From positions 1 to 15,373 of the forward strand of contig WJJC01000113.1 of the NCBI GenBank assembly GCA_014729945.1: a DNA stretch of 15,373 nucleotides. Direction: 5' to 3'. This document shows positions 1 through 7,604 of this stretch, in pieces (within the stretch, counting starts at the first letter, position 1; each line of letters opens with the position of its first letter). The position numbers were made by a program, and so were the translations under genes. This stretch comes from Candidatus Bathyarchaeota archaeon. Lineage in GTDB: Archaea > Thermoproteota > Bathyarchaeia > TCS64. The notes under the pieces were generated by a model. That model was not told the DNA's origin. It saw only the letters and a list, made by a program, of their open reading frames with translations, and did not search any database.

Positions 1-504
1 CCCCTTATCTATAGACAAGATTTTCCAGAGGATTGGAGGTTCCTAATCTGTGTACCGGATATAAAAAAAGGGCTCAGTGGTGAACAAGAACAAAAAGCCT
101 TTCAGCAACTTGAGCCTCCAAACGCGGATACGGTGGCTCGTGCGTCTAGAGTAGTTCTAATGCAGATGATTCCCGCTATTATTGAAGAAGATATTGACTT
201 ATTTGGTAGTGCTATAACTAAGCTAGACACCATATTCGGTGATTACTGGACAGAGATCCAAGGAGGGACTTACTCTCATCCACGAATTGAGGAATGTGTC
301 AGTCATCTACTCGCTACTGGCGCATATGGTGCAGGTCAAAGTTCTTGGGGTCCAGTCCTTTATGGATTAGTAAATGGAGAAAATCAGGCAAAAAGATTAC
401 TACACTCTATGAAAAAGTTCCTCAATGATGGAGAAAACACAGGGAAAGCATACCTCTCACATGCAGATAACCGAGGTGCTTACATAACTGATGTGGTTAC
501 ATGA
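1..504 (+). CDS. mptG: Beta-ribofuranosylaminobenzene 5'-phosphate synthase, C-terminal part (5' end outside window)
   Basis: The reading frame is open from base 1, giving 167 codons and no start in the window. The family (GHMP-kinase fold) condenses p-aminobenzoate with PRPP, releasing CO2, in the first committed step of the tetrahydromethanopterin arm. What shows this is a block with DWRF, then VPD and GLSGE near fragment residues 12-32, typical of the C-terminal half of beta-RFAP synthases, and the family hallmark GAGQSSWGP at about residues 110-118. The full protein is usually a little over 300 aa, so roughly the N-terminal half is missing only because the window is cut. The stop overlaps the next start (ATGA at 501-504), so the two genes are almost certainly co-transcribed. 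The GTG at 133 lies inside the conserved domain and is not the start. Cytoplasmic. Confidence 0.88.
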   Translation, partial: PLIYRQDFPEDWRFLICVPDIKKGLSGEQEQKAFQQLEPPNADTVARASRVVLMQMIPAIIEEDIDLFGSAITKLDTIFGDYWTEIQGGTYSHPRIEECVSHLLATGAYGAGQSSWGPVLYGLVNGENQAKRLLHSMKKFLNDGENTGKAYLSHADNRGAYITDVVT

Positions 505-2054
505 AATATCTTATTGTAACTGGTAGACTCGCAGAGGATATGATAATAAAACAAATAGAAGATATTGATTTCGATATTGATGTAATGTCTTTACCTGTAA
601 CCGTAGCATCATTCATAACCCCACAGTATGCTGCTAAACAACTTGAGAAACACGATCTCTCTGATTACGATAAAATTCTCCTACCCGGTGCAGTTACTGG
701 AGACCTTAGTATAATTGAAAAAACCACAGGAGTTCCCACCTACAAGGGTCCTTTACACGCAGCGGATCTCTCTTTGGTCTTACAAGAGGACATCAAACTA
801 TCGAAAACCTTTCCCGCGAATGAGTTAATACACGAAAAATTAAGAAACCAAGCCTTGAAAGAAATAAACTCAACGGAAGAAAACTGGAAAGAGATAATAT
901 CTAAAAAAGGAGGATTCCTAATCAGGGAGCTTCCTGTCTCAAAAGGACTGCCAATTAGAGTTCTAGGTGAGATAGTAAATGCTCCACGCCTTAAACTTGA
1001 AGATATCAAAGCCAAAGCTCTATACTATGTGGAACAAGGCGCGGATATAATTGATATTGGAATGCTAGCCGGAGATCCAATGCCAGAAAAAATCGATAAA
1101 ATCATCAACACTTTGAGAGAAACCGTTGATCTGCCTATTAGTATAGATACCCTTAATGTTTTGGAGATAAAAGCAGCTATTGACTCAGGAATAGACCTAA
1201 TCCTAAGCATAGATGACGGAAATATGAATGAGATCGCATCAAAAATCGATGATGAATCTGTGGTTGTACTACCCTCCAACATGAGAGAAGGTTATCTCCC
1301 GAAAAAAGCAGAGGAGAGGGTACATTATCTATCAGAAATAATCAACAAATTACAAGAAATAGGGATTCAAAAAATCATCGGGGATCTAGTAGTAGAGCCC
1401 CTATTAAAACCCGGTCTAATGGAGGGCTTAAAAGCATTTCAAATGTTTCATCACCAAAACCCAGAAATTCCATTACTTTTTGGAGTTGGAAACGCTGTTG
1501 AACTCATAGATGCTGATAGTCCCGGTGTACATGCTGCTTTAATTGCATTAGCCAGAGAATCAGGTGCTTGTATGTTGCATGTTCCAGAGTATAGTGTTAA
1601 GGCCCGTGGAAGTGTATCTGAGGCCGTTTCGGCGTCGAATATGATGTTTTTAGCCGAAAAAAGGGGAACGGTTCCAAAAGATTTAGGGTTGGATTTACTG
1701 TGTTTAAAGGAAAAACGATGGAAAGAAGAACTGTATGACTCAACCTTAGAGAAAGGTACTAGAGTTCTGATAGGTGCTGGTAACAAAGAGTATCATCCTG
1801 ATAAATCAGGGTGGTTTAAAATACAGGTTGATAGAACCGAAGCGAAAATAGTGGCTATCCATTATCCCCTAGGAACCGATGAACCTAGAACAGTAATAAA
1901 ATCAGATAATGCAAAAGATATCTATCAAACAATAATCAGGGAAAAGTTGATAACTAAACATGACCACGCCGCATATCTGGGTAAAGAACTGGAAAAAGCG
2001 GCGATAGCATTACGTTTAGGCAGAGCCTATATTCAAGATGAACCTTTATTCTAA
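501..2054 (+). CDS. Dihydropteroate synthase-related protein (DUF6513 + pterin-binding domain)
   Basis: 517 aa. This resembles the archaeal dihydropteroate-synthase-related family (TIGR00284 type). The N-terminal part, about residues 1-95, starts MKYLIVTGRLA and matches the DUF6513-like module. A TIM-barrel pterin-binding domain follows from about 155 to 400, with GADIIDIGM (180-188) and SIDT (214-217) standing for the DHPS signature strands. The C-terminal 110 residues are family-specific. Classical DHPS joins pterin-CH2-OPP to p-aminobenzoate. In H4MPT-making archaea a DHPS-like enzyme is expected to join the pterin to beta-RFA-phosphate, and the ATGA overlap with beta-RFAP synthase fits that exactly, though the reaction for this family is inferred. 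The start is ATG at 501. The last 9 bp overlap the end of the convergent CofE-like gene. Confidence 0.8.
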   Translation: MKYLIVTGRLAEDMIIKQIEDIDFDIDVMSLPVTVASFITPQYAAKQLEKHDLSDYDKILLPGAVTGDLSIIEKTTGVPTYKGPLHAADLSLVLQEDIKLSKTFPANELIHEKLRNQALKEINSTEENWKEIISKKGGFLIRELPVSKGLPIRVLGEIVNAPRLKLEDIKAKALYYVEQGADIIDIGMLAGDPMPEKIDKIINTLRETVDLPISIDTLNVLEIKAAIDSGIDLILSIDDGNMNEIASKIDDESVVVLPSNMREGYLPKKAEERVHYLSEIINKLQEIGIQKIIGDLVVEPLLKPGLMEGLKAFQMFHHQNPEIPLLFGVGNAVELIDADSPGVHAALIALARESGACMLHVPEYSVKARGSVSEAVSASNMMFLAEKRGTVPKDLGLDLLCLKEKRWKEELYDSTLEKGTRVLIGAGNKEYHPDKSGWFKIQVDRTEAKIVAIHYPLGTDEPRTVIKSDNAKDIYQTIIREKLITKHDHAAYLGKELEKAAIALRLGRAYIQDEPLF

Positions 2055-2885
2055 AACCCTAATTATGGTAATAGGGTAATGGTCAACTGATTCAAGCATC
2101 TCCCATGTTACACCTGTTATTGAAGTCTCCATTTTCTCACTCATACTCCAAACTGTACGCCCAGCGCCTCCCCCACATTGCCTATGAAATAGATGCGCAT
2201 ACCATAATGCTCTATCAGGGTTAACATATTTCCCTGAAATGGCTATAGGCGTTTGACGACTCTTTAACTCAAATATTCTCCCCAAGATGAAAGTTATTAC
2301 CCCACCTAAATGTATGAAGTCTGAAGACTCTAGTTTACGAGGTGATAGATGGAGATTTCTCCAAGTATAAGTGGTATCTCCATCCATGATCATCACCGTA
2401 ACTTTTACCCCAAGTTTTTTCTGGATTTCTTCTCTGATCTCCGTAGCGATCTCCATTGGATTATTTAGAGGAAAACTAACAAACGTAAATGGAAGATTAC
2501 TGGCATCTATACCTCCTTCACTATAATGTCTTAGACTTTGTAATAGCCCGACTTTCCGTAATGCTAGTTGTTTATGAGCTGCGCCTTCAAGTTCGGGATA
2601 GTTTTTCAAATTTTCTATAGTCTGTTTTTTTAAACCAGTTATTTTTCCTAATGGGCCTCCCCATATTTTTCTTGTCCAGAAAGATGCAAGAATACAAGCT
2701 ATTTTCCCTGGAGTGATTGTTTTTTCATCTATAATATTTCCTAAAGCTGTGGATATAGCCTTCTCACTTAAAGCGATTCTATCTCCATCTTTTATCTTGT
2801 TTTTGATTTTTTCTATTATTTTGTCTTTAAACTCTGTGCCCGGTTTCCAGTATGTACACTTTATCGTAATGGCTTTAATCTTCAT
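2046..2885 (-). CDS. CofE-like (coenzyme F420-0:L-glutamate ligase family) protein, divergent
   Basis: 279 aa, ATG start. True CofE adds gamma-linked glutamates to F420-0 using GTP. Family marks seen are DGDRIALSEKAIST (33-46, compare the CofE 'DGD..v.SEK.vST' strand), a central EGGIDASNLP (123-132), and MDGDT (167-171) where CofE has a metal-binding 'SDT'. The region after 175 diverges: CofE normally has a GRPWR-like stretch, whereas this has YTWRNL and then a long tail with a Gly-rich CGGGAG (237-242). It is therefore a paralogue of the fold and F420 need not be the substrate. It is the last gene of the RACo-CooC-CooC run, 13 nt after CooC, and converges on the H4MPT genes. No Shine-Dalgarno is evident, which suggests translation coupled to CooC. 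The H4MPT/corrinoid cofactor role is inference only. Confidence 0.6.
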   Translation of the reverse strand: MKIKAITIKCTYWKPGTEFKDKIIEKIKNKIKDGDRIALSEKAISTALGNIIDEKTITPGKIACILASFWTRKIWGGPLGKITGLKKQTIENLKNYPELEGAAHKQLALRKVGLLQSLRHYSEGGIDASNLPFTFVSFPLNNPMEIATEIREEIQKKLGVKVTVMIMDGDTTYTWRNLHLSPRKLESSDFIHLGGVITFILGRIFELKSRQTPIAISGKYVNPDRALWYAHLFHRQCGGGAGRTVWSMSEKMETSITGVTWEMLESVDHYPITIIRVLE

Positions 2886-2898
2886 GGACTGGAAACGC

Positions 2899-3696
2899 TC
2901 ATGGTTTATAGTGTTTCAATAATTGTTGCTCTAAACTTTTTACTTCTTTCACCGCTTTGGACTCGGGGCTATGATCAATTGTAGGTGTTCCTTCCATATC
3001 AGCGTCTGCAACCGCTTGATCATACGGAATCATGGATATTACGGGAACATTCAGTTCCTTCATTTTTTTATAAATAAATGCCTCATCTTTTTCACGCATA
3101 ACCTTGTTACCTACTGCTAATACTGTTTCAACTTTGATATCATTAGCCATTTTCAGTATTCTTCTCACAGTATCAACTGATTTCATCCTAGGTTCAATAA
3201 CCACCAACATTACATCCATTCTACGGGCAGTTCCCCTTCCCAGATGTTCAAGTCCCGCTACCATATCCATAACAAGCACTTCGTCACGTTGTATGAGCAT
3301 ATGTTGGATGAGTACTCTGAGCATCGCGTTAGCTCCACACATGCATCCTGTTCCTCCCCCCTTCACGGTGCCCATTATCAATAGTTTAACGTCATCAGGT
3401 GCATTCACTCCGAATCTATCAACAACATCGTTTACATTAGGTGTCATGTTGAACATAGCACCAAGGGCTTCTTCAGGTGAAACTCCTGTTTTTTCCTTAA
3501 TCAGATCTTCATTATCCGAGAGCGGTGTTATGTTATTAGCCACTTCATAATCGACTCCTAGACTATATGCAAGGTTTAGATTAGGATCTGCATCTACCGC
3601 CAATACTCTGTAACCATCCTGTGCAAGGAGTCTGGAGAGGGTAGCAGCAACAAATGTTTTACCTACGCCTCCCTTACCTGCTATAGCGATCTTCAA
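2899..3696 (-). CDS. cooC: CooC-type CODH nickel-insertion/maturation ATPase
   Basis: 265 aa. A SIMIBI/MinD-type ATPase that supports nickel delivery to the CODH (or ACS) metal cluster. Seen directly: a deviant Walker A GKGGVGKT (7-14) with the signature lysine K8, VDADPN (34-39), the CooC-specific metal-binding C-x-C pair (C118-M-C120) within GGGTGCMCGAN, and a Walker B-like DMVAGLEHLGRGT (143-155). In known CooC dimers the two C-x-C pairs together bind Ni/Zn. The length is normal for the family. The start is TTG at 3696-3694: AGGTG lies just upstream inside the end of the preceding gene, and translation from there begins directly at the conserved MKIAIAGKGG strand. It is 9 nt downstream of a second CooC-like gene. 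No CODH subunit gene is in the window. Confidence 0.87.
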   Translation of the reverse strand: MKIAIAGKGGVGKTFVAATLSRLLAQDGYRVLAVDADPNLNLAYSLGVDYEVANNITPLSDNEDLIKEKTGVSPEEALGAMFNMTPNVNDVVDRFGVNAPDDVKLLIMGTVKGGGTGCMCGANAMLRVLIQHMLIQRDEVLVMDMVAGLEHLGRGTARRMDVMLVVIEPRMKSVDTVRRILKMANDIKVETVLAVGNKVMREKDEAFIYKKMKELNVPVISMIPYDQAVADADMEGTPTIDHSPESKAVKEVKSLEQQLLKHYKP

Positions 3697-3705
3697 GTTT
3701 TACAC

Positions 3706-4482
3706 CTAGTATCCTGCTTTTTTCATAATTTTTTTTATAGATTGATATGTTGGGCTCTCTTCAGGTAGTTTAAACAGGGACCTTCCTTCGATATTATAGT
3801 CCAGAATTAGTGGATCTGGTTCTATTCTCCCTAGAAAGGGGAAAGGTTGCTTTTTAGCTTCATCAACCATTTTTTCTGGAAATCGATAACCTCCGACGAG
3901 GTAATAGTTTTCAAATTCTATATCTACCTCTTTCATTATTTTATGTGACCGAGCTGCATTATCGAAGCTCTTCTTACTGGGATCAAGTACGTTGAATACA
4001 TCCTTGATCTCTTTAGTTATTCTTCTATTGAGGTGCTCGACGCCTGCAGGTGAGTCAACGATTACGTATTCATAGTTTTCGCCCCATAAATCCATTATCT
4101 GACTTAATGATCTATCAGGTAAACAGTAACACCCCTCTATCCACTTGGTCCCAATTCCAATGAAATCAAAGAAATCTCGCCCCTCGTATAGACTCTCTTG
4201 AAATAGAAATGGCTCAATCTTATCAGTGGGTGTCATACCCCTCATTCTAGCCATCTTACGTTCCTCGATGATTTCTGATAATACGCTAGCAATGCTTCTC
4301 TTACCGTGTTTTTTAAGATCTATCCCTAACATGTCTGCGAGACTTTCATCAGGATCCGAGTCGACTAATAATATTGGTTCTACGTTTTTTTCACCTAAAT
4401 AGCGGCTCAGAAGTGTTGTAAATGTGGTTTTTCCAGTTCCTCCTCTACCGGTTACTACAATAGTACCTTTATGCTTACTCAT
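3706..4482 (-). CDS. Second CooC/AcsF-like ATPase with altered P-loop
   Basis: 258 aa, ATG start with a strong Shine-Dalgarno (complement of 4487-4495). Same fold as the following gene but clearly diverged. The P-loop is GRGGTGKT (12-19), so the MinD/CooC signature lysine of GKGGxGKT is replaced by Arg13 while the Walker lysine K18 remains. VDSDPD (40-45) and a Walker B-like DSPAGVEHLNR (143-153) are present. A C-x-C pair (C118-Y-C120) sits at exactly the same residue numbers as in the neighbouring CooC, so the metal-binding site appears kept. Two paralogues could serve different targets, for example CODH cluster C and ACS cluster A, or could form a heterodimer; both ideas are inference. It lies 59 nt after the RACo gene; that gap holds an AT-rich TATA-like stretch (about 4521-4530), so it may also be transcribed on its own. 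Confidence 0.78.
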   Translation of the reverse strand: MSKHKGTIVVTGRGGTGKTTFTTLLSRYLGEKNVEPILLVDSDPDESLADMLGIDLKKHGKRSIASVLSEIIEERKMARMRGMTPTDKIEPFLFQESLYEGRDFFDFIGIGTKWIEGCYCLPDRSLSQIMDLWGENYEYVIVDSPAGVEHLNRRITKEIKDVFNVLDPSKKSFDNAARSHKIMKEVDIEFENYYLVGGYRFPEKMVDEAKKQPFPFLGRIEPDPLILDYNIEGRSLFKLPEESPTYQSIKKIMKKAGY

Positions 4483-4541
4483 TTTACCCCCCTCCGATGT
4501 AAAGAGGTTTGTCGCTTGAATAAAATATGAATATAGCTTAA

Positions 4542-6386
4542 TCAGCTTTTAGTATAGGATGGGAAATAATCTTTATCTCCAGGTATATACAGCGCTTTGC
4601 TATACTCTTCGATAAATTCAAGGTCAACTAATAGATCGATGTAAACCATTTTTTTAGCTACTTCCACGGCTTCTTTTCTTTTATCAATTGATATTAGTGC
4701 AGCATATGCTCCCGATAGGGATCCGTTTCCCAGTGGATGATATTCTCCATTGGGGAATTCTGGTAGAATCCCTAACCTTATGGCGTTCTCCATGTCTGTA
4801 TATGTTCCAAATGCTCCTGCCAGATAGATGTGTTTAGTGTCCCAGATATCTATCTTAAGTTTCTTCATTAGCACTGTGACTGCTCCGCAAGCTGCAGCTT
4901 TTGAGTCGATAACATAGTCGAGATCTGCTTGTGTTAACACAATGTCTTTTTCAATACTTGTTTCTTCAGCAGGTACTACAAGATACTCTAACCCCCATTT
5001 TCCCTCTCTCACGTAGGGCATACTTGATACAAATTTACCTGAGAAATCCATTACGCCTACTCTGAAAACCTCTGCTACAATATCAATCAAACCAGAACCA
5101 CAGATTCCTTTTGCCGGAGCGTCTCCAATTGTAGAGACCTTGGCCTTTTTTGTTTTCTCATCTATTCTTACATGGTCTATGCCGCCTATAGCTGCTCTCA
5201 TGCCATGTCTTACTCCTTCCCCTTCAAACGCTGGTCCACTGGCGCAGCTACACGAGAATAACCATTTATTGTTTCCAAATATTAACTCGCCATTGGTGCC
5301 TAGGTCTACTATTAAGCTCATGTCTTCTGATTTATGCATCTCACTAGCAATTACGTCACCGATTGCGTCTCCTCCAAGGAATCTACTTACATTAGGAAGG
5401 CAGTAAATGTAGCTGTCTGGGTTTACATTTAAACCGATCTCTTCCGCTCTCTTAATAATGGGTTCACGAGGTACCTCTACATTTGCTATCTCAAGATACC
5501 CCGATTCAAGACCAGCGAATAAGTGGTTCATTACCGTATTACCTCCTACCGAGGTTTCACTAATTTCTTGAGGTTTAATACCTGTTTCATTATAAATTTC
5601 ATCAATAATTTGGTTAATGGAGTTAACTACTACATCTTGAAGTTTTTTTAACCCCTCATCTGTTCTAGCGATTGCAACTCTGGTAACTAGGTCCTCACCA
5701 TATGTTATTTGTTGATTCATTCCAGATTTTTTCCCTAGTATTTCACCCGTTTTTAGATCTGTTATTAGAGCTACTATGGTTGTAGTTCCTATGTCGATTG
5801 CTAATCCATAGTGTTTAGTTCTTGTATCTCCTTCTTCTGCGTTAATTACTTCTGGGAATTCATTTGTACGTGTGATAGTTACTGTTACTGTTTCTTCATT
5901 GAATCCACTTATTTTATTATAAATTTTTTCAGGAACTCTGGGGGGTGTTCCCTTATAGTCGCTAATTTTAAGGCGTCGATAATTAAGTAAGATCTTGCTA
6001 CTTTTTTCTGGTTTGGATTCTAAGAGATATTTTTTTACCGCTGGATTTATTTCGGGGATCTTCAGTTCTGAACTAATTAGAATTTTTGGGTTCTCAACAC
6101 GGCTTTCTAAAGGTATGGTGAATTCGCAGTCTTCAATTAGTTTGACCATGCAAGCTAAGTAGTATCCGTCTTTCAGTTCTTTGTTTGATAGGAGTTTATC
6201 TGGGATCTTTGAACGTTTCTCAACATTGCCTTTATCAAGAATAACTTTACATTTCCCACATATTCCTTTCCCCCCACATAGAGCTTCTATGTGAATCCCC
6301 TCATCTTGTAGCTTGTGGAGGAGTATGTCTCCTTTTTTGGCAATTATCTCTCTGTTTATGGGATTCAGTAATACTCTTATGGTCAA
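4542..6386 (-). CDS. RACo-like reductive activator of corrinoid proteins (2Fe-2S + ASKHA ATPase, DUF4445)
   Basis: 614 aa. Family members use ATP to drive one-electron reduction of inactive Co(II) corrinoid proteins (CoFeSP of the Wood-Ljungdahl pathway, or methyltransferase corrinoid proteins) back to Co(I). Domains: a ferredoxin-like [2Fe-2S] domain at 1-95 with C37-x5-C43-x2-C46...C79, a linker at about 95-190, and an ASKHA ATPase core from about 195. That core has AIDIGTTT (196-203), GGNTVMNH (281-288), DLGTNGEL (361-368), SCSCASGPAFEG (378-389), GICGSGLID (427-435) and AGAFG (523-527), all characteristic of the RACo family. The length fits. The start is TTG at 6386-6384; no alternative in-frame ATG lies nearby and the ferredoxin strand begins immediately. 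It heads a minus-strand run with two CooC-like genes, pointing to CODH/ACS corrinoid protein as the likely target. Confidence 0.85.
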   Translation of the reverse strand: MTIRVLLNPINREIIAKKGDILLHKLQDEGIHIEALCGGKGICGKCKVILDKGNVEKRSKIPDKLLSNKELKDGYYLACMVKLIEDCEFTIPLESRVENPKILISSELKIPEINPAVKKYLLESKPEKSSKILLNYRRLKISDYKGTPPRVPEKIYNKISGFNEETVTVTITRTNEFPEVINAEEGDTRTKHYGLAIDIGTTTIVALITDLKTGEILGKKSGMNQQITYGEDLVTRVAIARTDEGLKKLQDVVVNSINQIIDEIYNETGIKPQEISETSVGGNTVMNHLFAGLESGYLEIANVEVPREPIIKRAEEIGLNVNPDSYIYCLPNVSRFLGGDAIGDVIASEMHKSEDMSLIVDLGTNGELIFGNNKWLFSCSCASGPAFEGEGVRHGMRAAIGGIDHVRIDEKTKKAKVSTIGDAPAKGICGSGLIDIVAEVFRVGVMDFSGKFVSSMPYVREGKWGLEYLVVPAEETSIEKDIVLTQADLDYVIDSKAAACGAVTVLMKKLKIDIWDTKHIYLAGAFGTYTDMENAIRLGILPEFPNGEYHPLGNGSLSGAYAALISIDKRKEAVEVAKKMVYIDLLVDLEFIEEYSKALYIPGDKDYFPSYTKS

Positions 6387-6415
6387 TAGTTGCTCATATT
6401 GAATGGGTTTTAGCA

Positions 6416-6424
6416 GTTAAAAAT
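6416..6424 (-). promoter_or_regulatory. Possible TATA box for the RACo operon
   Basis: On the minus strand this reads ATTTTTAAC, with its centre about 34 nt before the TTG start. That places transcription start near 6394 and leaves a very short leader. It shares an 88-nt divergent intergenic region with the flavoprotein operon. The match is weak. Confidence 0.3.
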
Positions 6425-6442
6425 AGTTGACTATAGGGTAAG

Positions 6443-6449
6443 TAATATA
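6443..6449 (+). promoter_or_regulatory. Possible TATA box for the flavoprotein operon
   Basis: TAATATA lies about 29 nt before the ATG at 6475, predicting transcription start at about 6471-6473. The mRNA would be essentially leaderless, which fits the absence of a Shine-Dalgarno motif in front of this start. Confidence 0.4.
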
Positions 6450-6474
6450 GCGCTTCAAGTGGATTCAGTTATTA

Positions 6475-7059
6475 ATGATTCTAGGTATATCCGGCAGTCC
6501 TCGTTCAAAATCAACTGAATATGTATGTAAATATGGACTTCAGCTTCTTGATGAGCTAGGTTATGAGACATGTTATTGGAGTGTTATGTCTAAAAAATTG
6601 ATTTTTTGTACTCACTGTGATCATTGTAGAAAAAGAAACTGTTGTATCTTTAATGATGATATGGATGAACTTTACTCTTTGATGGAGGAGGCTGGTGCCT
6701 ATGTTATAGCTACTCCCGTCTATCATGGTGGTATAAGTGGGCAACTAAAGACCGTATTCGATCGCTGTAGAGCCCTTCTCTCAAAAAACAGCGATGTATT
6801 CAGGTATAAACCTGTGATATCAATAGCTGTAGGAGGCGACAGGGTTGGTGGGCATGAACACGCTATCCAGCAGATACTATCTTTTTTCCAGATGAATGGA
6901 GGGGTTCCAATAAGTGGAGGTGCTTTCGGGGCTAACTTTGGTGCAACTTTCTGGTCAAGAGATAGCTTGGAATGCATTAAACAGGATGAGGAAGGATTCA
7001 AGACTTTATCTAAAACCATTAATCATTTGGACAAGTACCTGAAGAGGTTGACCAGATGA
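6475..7059 (+). CDS. Isf-like iron-sulfur flavoprotein (NADPH-dependent FMN reductase fold)
   Basis: 194 aa. A flavodoxin-like fold with an N-terminal phosphate-binding loop GISGSPRSKS (4-13), the TPVYHGGISGQLKTVFDR segment (about 79-96) typical of FMN reductase/Isf proteins, and a compact cysteine cluster C45-x2-C48-x2-C51-x4-C56 (C57 follows). That spacing matches the [4Fe-4S] motif of archaeal iron-sulfur flavoproteins, which take electrons from ferredoxin and pass them on, for example to O2/H2O2 or unidentified acceptors. It is therefore expected to bind FMN and one 4Fe-4S cluster in the cytoplasm. The stop overlaps the start of the AfpA-like gene (ATGA, 7056-7059). Its divergence from the RACo operon suggests shared control or shared electron traffic. 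The physiological acceptor cannot be told from sequence. Confidence 0.75.
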   Translation: MILGISGSPRSKSTEYVCKYGLQLLDELGYETCYWSVMSKKLIFCTHCDHCRKRNCCIFNDDMDELYSLMEEAGAYVIATPVYHGGISGQLKTVFDRCRALLSKNSDVFRYKPVISIAVGGDRVGGHEHAIQQILSFFQMNGGVPISGGAFGANFGATFWSRDSLECIKQDEEGFKTLSKTINHLDKYLKRLTR

Positions 7060-7604
7060 AGGTAGCTTGGGGTGTTACAGGTAGTGGGGATAAGCTAATT
7101 GAAACCTACGATATTATGAAACAGTTGAAGGATAGCCAAGGTAGCTCCTTGATTATACACGTCTATCTTTCTAAATCAGCGGAAGTAGTTGCAAGTTATT
7201 ATGGTCTTGTTGAAGCGCTAAAAGAGTTTGATAGTTATAATGTTGAGAAGGATGCTAACACTCCTTTTCTTTCAGGTATGCTCCAGTTGCGTAAATATGA
7301 TTTCTTATTAATTGCCCCCGCTACGAGTAATACTGTAGCAAAAATAGTTCTTGGTATATCTGATACTCTTCTCACTAATGCCGCAATTCAGGGGGTAAAA
7401 GGATTCTCTGATGTGTATATTATGCCCGTGGATTTCCGTGAAGGAGTAATTACCACCATTATGCCTTCTGGAGGAGAACTCAAACTCAGGGTGAGAAAAG
7501 AGGATGCTGAGAATGTTAGACGTTTAGAGAAAATGGAAGGCTTTCATGTTTTTGAGAAACCAGAAAAAATACAGGATATCATTAAAAAAGAAAATGGGGT
7601 TTAA
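7056..7604 (+). CDS. afpA: Archaeal FMN flavoprotein of the AfpA/DmrB family
   Basis: 182 aa, a flavoprotein-fold protein like the archaeoflavoprotein AfpA of Archaeoglobus. AfpA is known as a homodimeric FMN protein that is reduced by ferredoxin and not by NAD(P)H. Related DmrB proteins reduce dihydromethanopterin. Seen: an N-terminal AWGVTGSG (4-11) flavin loop and APATSNTVAKI then GISDTLLTNA (87-109), the hallmark of this flavin-binding fold (shared with Dfp/UbiX). It is ATGA-coupled to the Isf-like gene, the same neighbour recalled for AfpA in Archaeoglobus. Because the window also makes H4MPT precursors, a dihydromethanopterin reductase role is a real alternative to an electron shuttle. 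The last four bases (TTAA, 7601-7604) also hold the stop of the opposite gene. Confidence 0.68.
   Translation: MKVAWGVTGSGDKLIETYDIMKQLKDSQGSSLIIHVYLSKSAEVVASYYGLVEALKEFDSYNVEKDANTPFLSGMLQLRKYDFLLIAPATSNTVAKIVLGISDTLLTNAAIQGVKGFSDVYIMPVDFREGVITTIMPSGGELKLRVRKEDAENVRRLEKMEGFHVFEKPEKIQDIIKKENGV

Noticed and set aside
1451..1786. 111-codon minus-strand frame inside the DHPS-related gene
   Set aside because: It overlaps the coding barrel domain in antisense and resembles no family.
2713..2922. 69-codon plus-strand hydrophobic frame opposite the CofE-like gene
   Set aside because: It lies over the conserved N-terminal strands of the CofE-like protein; no promoter or ribosome site was seen.
3104..3550. 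148-codon plus-strand open frame opposite CooC
   Set aside because: It is the antisense shadow of a gene with intact CooC motifs; its Ser/Thr/Pro/Leu-rich content is typical of a shadow frame.
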